Origin: SIG603 sp963611165 | GTDB taxonomy: Bacteria; Bacillota; Clostridia; Oscillospirales; Acutalibacteraceae | NCBI GenBank assembly: GCA_963611165.1 | Contig: CAVDQG010000004.1 | Location: forward strand, 1-64,000 | Reading direction: 5' to 3' | Length of the DNA stretch: 64,000 nt | Shown here: in pieces, positions 60,238 to 64,000 of the stretch | Numbering within the stretch: position 1 is the stretch's first letter | Layout: each line of letters begins with the position of its first letter | Notes under the pieces: generated by a model | Database searches by the model: none | Told to the model about the DNA's origin: nothing | Seen by the model: the letters and a program-made list of their open reading frames with translations, nothing else | Program-made: the position numbers and the translations under genes

Positions 60238-60259
60238 TATAAACTTATCGGCACGGGCT
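60224..60259 (-). terminator. Terminator of polC, overlapping the his promoter
   Basis: On the minus strand AGCCCGTG pairs with CACGGGCT (60259-60252, 60233-60226), followed by TTTGTG; a T-run also exists on the plus strand. The distal arm runs into the -35 box of the his operon. Confidence 0.75.
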
Positions 60260-60317
60260 CTTTTTCAGAACTTGGAAATATCTCTTTATATTCTTCTTGC
60301 GTCAATTATTTTTGTCA

Positions 60318-63300
60318 TCAGAAGAAAGAAATCTGACTTGAATCGGGCAAATCGCCGAATGCTCCCGCATTCTTCAGAACATCGATAACCGATTGTCCTG
60401 CTCCCGACCTTGCCTTGAAATCATCAATGCTGATGAAGTCGCCGCCGTCTTTTCTTGCCTCGGCAAGACCCTGTGCGGCACCCACGCCGACACCCGAAAG
60501 TGAGGAGAACGGAAGTCTTATCTTGCCGTCCTCGGGAAGGAACTTTCTTGCGTCGGACTTGTATATATCAACGGGAAGGAAAGAAATTCCCCTTGCCAAA
60601 ATCTCGTTGCAAATCTGAAGATTGGTGTAAAGGCTCTCGTCTGTGGCGCTTGCCTCTCGGTTTGCCTTTTTCTGCTCTATTCCTGCCATTCTCTGAATAA
60701 CAGCCTGCTTGCCCTTGACAACCGCATCGGCGTCAAAGTCCTCACCTCGAACGGTGAAATATGCACAGTAGTACTCAAGCGGATGATAAACCTTGTACCA
60801 TGCATAGCGCAGTGTGGAAATCATGTAAGCCGCCGCATGAGCCTTAGGGAACATGTACTTGATTTTGAAGCACGAATCGATGTACCATTCGGGAACACCG
60901 TGCTCTCTCATTGCGGTCAAATGCTCCTCTGTGAGAAGCTTTCGTGCGTTACCCTTACGGGTAATCTCCATGATTTTAAACGCCATTTTCGGCTCGAGAC
61001 CCTTGTGCATGAGATAGACCATGATAGAATCTCGCGTTCCGATAACGTTAGAAATCGTACATGTACCATTTCTGATGAGGTCTTGTGCGTTTCCGAGCCA
61101 AACATCGGTACCGTGGGAAAGACCTGAAATCTGAAGTAAGTCGGAGAAAGTTTTCGGCTGTGCTTCAATAAGCATTCCTCGTGCGAAATCCGTACCGACC
61201 TCGGGAAGCGAGAGCGTACCCGTCTGAACTCCGCCGATATCCTCGGGCTTTATTCCGAGTGCCTCAGGCGAGGTGAACAGTGACATGACCGCATCATCGT
61301 GCATGGGAACATCCTTGATTGAAATTCCCGTGTATTCCTCCAGATATTTACAAACTGTCGGAGAATCGTGACCGAGCTCGTCAAGCTTTGTGATGGTATC
61401 GTGGATAGAATGGAAGTCGAAGTGAGTTGTAATGTTGTCCGACTTCTGATCGTTTGCGGGATGCTGAACGGGGCAGAAATCATAGACCTCCATTCCCTTT
61501 GGAATGACAACCATTCCGCCGGGGTGCTGACCTGTTGTTCTCTTTATTCCCGTGCATCCTATAGAAAGTCTGTTTTCTTCCGCTTTAGAGTAAGTGACGC
61601 CTCTCTCCTCAGCGTACTTCTTTACGTAACCGTAAGCCGTTTTGTCGGCAACGGTAGAAATCGTACCGGCTTTAAAGACATTGTCTCGTCCGAAAAGAAC
61701 CTCCGTGTATCGGTGGGCGCTTGCCTGATATTCGCCCGAGAAGTTAAGGTCGATATCAGGCACCTTGTCGCCGTCAAATCCGAGGAAGGTTTCAAACGGA
61801 ATATCGTGGCCGTCCTGAAGCATATGAGTTCCGCATTCGGGGCAGTCCTTCGGCGGCATATCAAATCCCGAGCCGTACTCGCCGTTGGTGAAAAATTCGC
61901 TGTGACAGCACTTGGGACAGACGTAGTGCGGAGCAAGCGGATTAACCTCAGAAATACCGGACATACTCGCAACGAACGATGAGCCGACCGAACCTCTCGA
62001 GCCGACAAGATAGCCATGAGCTTCACTGTCGGCAACAAGCTTCTGTGCCGTCATATAAAGAACGGAGAAGCCGTGCTTGTTGATTGAGCCAAGTTCTCTT
62101 TCAAGTCTCGCACGAACAATTTCTGGAAGCGGATCGCCGTACTTTTTCTTTGCTCTCTCCCATGTGATGGAGTTTAGCTGTTCCTCTGCGCCCTCGATGA
62201 ACGGAGGGAAGTTTCCGTCAGGAATAGGCTTGATTGTCTCGCACATATCGGCTATAAGATTGGTGTTCTTAACAACAACCTCATAAGCCTTTTCCTTACC
62301 GAGATAGCTGAATTCCTTGAGCATCTCGTTTGTTGTCTTGAAATATAGCGGCGGCTGAGTATCGGCGTCCTTCATGCCCATGCTTGCCTGCAGAATTGCT
62401 CTGTATTTCTCGTCCTCGGGATTTAAGAAATGAACGTCTCCGGTTGCGACAACGGGTTTATTCAGTTTTTCACCGAGTCTTACAACCGTTCTGTTCCATT
62501 CACGGAGCTGTTCTTCGTCGCATCTGCCGTCACGCACCATAAAGTAGTTGTTGCCGATAGGCTGAATTTCAAGAAAATCATAGTAATCGGCAATTCTCAC
62601 AAGCTCGTCAAACGGCTTTCCGTCCACAATTGCTCTGAAAAGCTCGCCCGCTTCGCAAGCCGAACCGATAATAAGTCCCTCTCTGTGCTCATTAAGGTAG
62701 GACTTCGGTGTTCTTGGGTGTCTGCTGAAATAATCAAGGTGACCTGCAGAAATTATCTTGTAAAGATTCTTTAGTCCGACAAGATTTTTGACAAGTATTA
62801 TCTGATGATAAGTAGGAAGCTTCTTCGGGTCTCCGCCTGCCAAAGCCGCATTAATCTCACCGACAGTATGCACGTTATTATCATCCACAAGTCTTTCGCA
62901 AAGATTGATGAATATATCTCCGAGAACGGCGGCATCGTCTACGGCTCTGTGGTGGTGGAATTCGGGAAGCTTCAAATACTTTGCGACTGTATCAAGCTTG
63001 CCGTTTTTTAAGTCTGTAAGCTGAGATCTTGCCATCGTGACCGTATCTATATATGTATAGTCAAACGGAATTCCGACACGCTCGCCTGTTTTTCTCATAA
63101 ATCCCGTATCAAATCCGGCATTATGAGCGACAAACACAGGATTCTCTCCGCAGAACTCATAGAACATTTTTAAGGCTTCGGATTCCTTTGGTGCACCTGC
63201 TACCATTTCATCGGTTATGCTTGTGAGCTCGGTTATCTTGTCGCTTATATGTCTTTCGGGATCTACAAACGTATCGAATCTGTCGACTACCTTTCCGCCC

Positions 63301-64000
63301 TTGACCTTAACGGCACCGATTTCGATTATTTTATCATTTATATTTGAAAGACCCGTTGTCTCGAGGTCAAAGCATATAAATTCATCCTCAAAGCTTCGGT
63401 TATCGTCTCCCGTAACCGCCGGAACAAGGTCATTTACAAAATAAGCCTCACAGCCGTAAATAATCTTTATCTCGTTGCCGGCTTTTTTCAGCTTAGCCGC
63501 TGCATTCATGGCATCGGGGAAAGCCTGAGCAACACCATGGTCGGTGATTGCGACAGCCTTATGACCCCATTTCGCCGCACGGTTTACAAGGTCGCCTGCC
63601 GACGACAGAGCGTCCATGCTCGACATATTGGTATGAAGATGGAGCTCAACTCTCTTCTCGAGTGCATCATCGACAACATTTACCTTTTTAGCCGTACCGA
63701 TTGCATAGGGACGCATGGTGTTCTCACGGTCGTATTTATCGTAGCTGTACTCACCTCTTACGACTATTGTCGAGCCCTTTGAGAGAGTATCGAGATCCTT
63801 GCACTGGTTGGCATCCTGAATAATCTTGAGGGTGATTGAGCCTGTGTAATCGGTAATCTCGATATTGTAGATTTTTCTTGCCTTATCTCTTGTTTCCTTG
63901 GATTCAATCGCAAAGATATCTCCCCAAACATTTACCTTGCCCGACTCGGGAGTGACTGTGTTTATGGGGACAATCGGCTGCTTTGTGAGATTGCCGATAA
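60318..64000 (-). CDS. polC: DNA polymerase III alpha subunit, PolC type (5' end beyond the window)
   Basis: PolC is the replicative polymerase of low-GC Gram-positives. The frame stays open to the window edge, so the N-terminus is missing. Visible from the edge: the OB-fold region (VNVWGDIFAIESKETRD, then GEYSYDKYDREN), the PHP domain (VELHLHTNMSSMDAL), the inserted 3'-5' exonuclease (CFDLETTGLSNINDKIIEIGAVKV...HNAGFDTGFM...HRAVDDAAVLG), and the polymerase core (SRGSVGSSFVA, the zinc-type CPKC/CPEC pairs, PDIDLNFSGEYQ, TGQHPGGMVVIP). It ends with SSQISFF, a beta-clamp-binding tail. At least 1,220 residues are present of about 1,430 expected. Confidence 0.97.
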   Translation of the reverse strand, partial: IGNLTKQPIVPINTVTPESGKVNVWGDIFAIESKETRDKARKIYNIEITDYTGSITLKIIQDANQCKDLDTLSKGSTIVVRGEYSYDKYDRENTMRPYAIGTAKKVNVVDDALEKRVELHLHTNMSSMDALSSAGDLVNRAAKWGHKAVAITDHGVAQAFPDAMNAAAKLKKAGNEIKIIYGCEAYFVNDLVPAVTGDDNRSFEDEFICFDLETTGLSNINDKIIEIGAVKVKGGKVVDRFDTFVDPERHISDKITELTSITDEMVAGAPKESEALKMFYEFCGENPVFVAHNAGFDTGFMRKTGERVGIPFDYTYIDTVTMARSQLTDLKNGKLDTVAKYLKLPEFHHHRAVDDAAVLGDIFINLCERLVDDNNVHTVGEINAALAGGDPKKLPTYHQIILVKNLVGLKNLYKIISAGHLDYFSRHPRTPKSYLNEHREGLIIGSACEAGELFRAIVDGKPFDELVRIADYYDFLEIQPIGNNYFMVRDGRCDEEQLREWNRTVVRLGEKLNKPVVATGDVHFLNPEDEKYRAILQASMGMKDADTQPPLYFKTTNEMLKEFSYLGKEKAYEVVVKNTNLIADMCETIKPIPDGNFPPFIEGAEEQLNSITWERAKKKYGDPLPEIVRARLERELGSINKHGFSVLYMTAQKLVADSEAHGYLVGSRGSVGSSFVASMSGISEVNPLAPHYVCPKCCHSEFFTNGEYGSGFDMPPKDCPECGTHMLQDGHDIPFETFLGFDGDKVPDIDLNFSGEYQASAHRYTEVLFGRDNVFKAGTISTVADKTAYGYVKKYAEERGVTYSKAEENRLSIGCTGIKRTTGQHPGGMVVIPKGMEVYDFCPVQHPANDQKSDNITTHFDFHSIHDTITKLDELGHDSPTVCKYLEEYTGISIKDVPMHDDAVMSLFTSPEALGIKPEDIGGVQTGTLSLPEVGTDFARGMLIEAQPKTFSDLLQISGLSHGTDVWLGNAQDLIRNGTCTISNVIGTRDSIMVYLMHKGLEPKMAFKIMEITRKGNARKLLTEEHLTAMREHGVPEWYIDSCFKIKYMFPKAHAAAYMISTLRYAWYKVYHPLEYYCAYFTVRGEDFDADAVVKGKQAVIQRMAGIEQKKANREASATDESLYTNLQICNEILARGISFLPVDIYKSDARKFLPEDGKIRLPFSSLSGVGVGAAQGLAEARKDGGDFISIDDFKARSGAGQSVIDVLKNAGAFGDLPDSSQISFF

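Overview
The window looks like part of a chromosome scaffold from an anaerobic Gram-positive gut bacterium of the Clostridia, most likely Oscillospirales/Ruminococcaceae (inference from gene content). It carries the Gram-positive replicative polymerase PolC, oxygen-defence redox proteins of anaerobes (flavodiiron protein, rubredoxin-flavin reductase), oxygen-independent HemZ, FakA, YmdB, bifunctional Rel, the short HisG with HisZ, and carbohydrate enzymes for plant sugars (GH36, GH120, a sugar-acid dehydratase with KDPG aldolase). Shine-Dalgarno sites are strong (AGGAGG type), and many sigma-A promoters with exact 17-bp spacers can be read. I see no phage, insertion sequence, CRISPR array, tRNA or rRNA. 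Two runs of ten N are scaffold gaps, one in xth and one in mazG.

Layout. 0-9 kb: rarA; rubredoxin-flavin reductase; a peptide-type solute-binding lipoprotein facing a MerR regulator; GH36 alpha-galactosidase; flavodiiron protein; then a palindromic repeat region. 9.4-14.7 kb (minus): small membrane protein, recG, fakA, ymdB. 14.9-24.8 kb (mainly plus): an alpha/beta-hydrolase-Nudix fusion, glgA, a phosphoribosyltransferase-like protein, an operon of a D-serine-dehydratase-like pseudoenzyme with cdd and pdp, a minus-strand cyclophilin, xth, guaB. 25-28.8 kb (minus): TPP riboswitch-thiM-thiE-thiD-cytX, a thiamine precursor salvage operon. 28.8-37.3 kb (minus): GH120 beta-xylosidase, a 236-bp tandem repeat array, pyk, AEC permease plus family-3 binding protein, a YdjM-like protein, a GT2 enzyme. 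37.5-40.6 kb (plus): structured leader, sugar-acid dehydratase, membrane protein, KDPG aldolase. 40.6-44.8 kb (minus): spoVB-like flippase, mazG, hup, rlbA, ndpA. 44.9-53 kb (minus): zinc-ribbon protein; recJ-rel-MBL-hemZ-uridine kinase. 53.2-60.1 kb (minus): hisZ-G-D-C-B-(AI)-E and a methyltransferase-like gene. 60.3-64 kb: polC, cut by the window edge.

Most genes are housekeeping. The points that stand out are: a D-serine dehydratase homologue kept as an intact frame although every PLP-contacting motif has been lost; a HisA-HisI fusion in a his operon with no hisH or hisF; a dispersed and tandemly amplified multibranched palindromic repeat whose inner stems change sequence but keep pairing; a folded leader that starts at the predicted transcription start of the sugar-acid operon; and a MerR-type 19-bp-spacer promoter between the regulator and the binding-protein gene. 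Two more proteins (a PRTase and a methyltransferase) also lack the key residues of their cofactor loops. I found no obvious new defence or mobile system.
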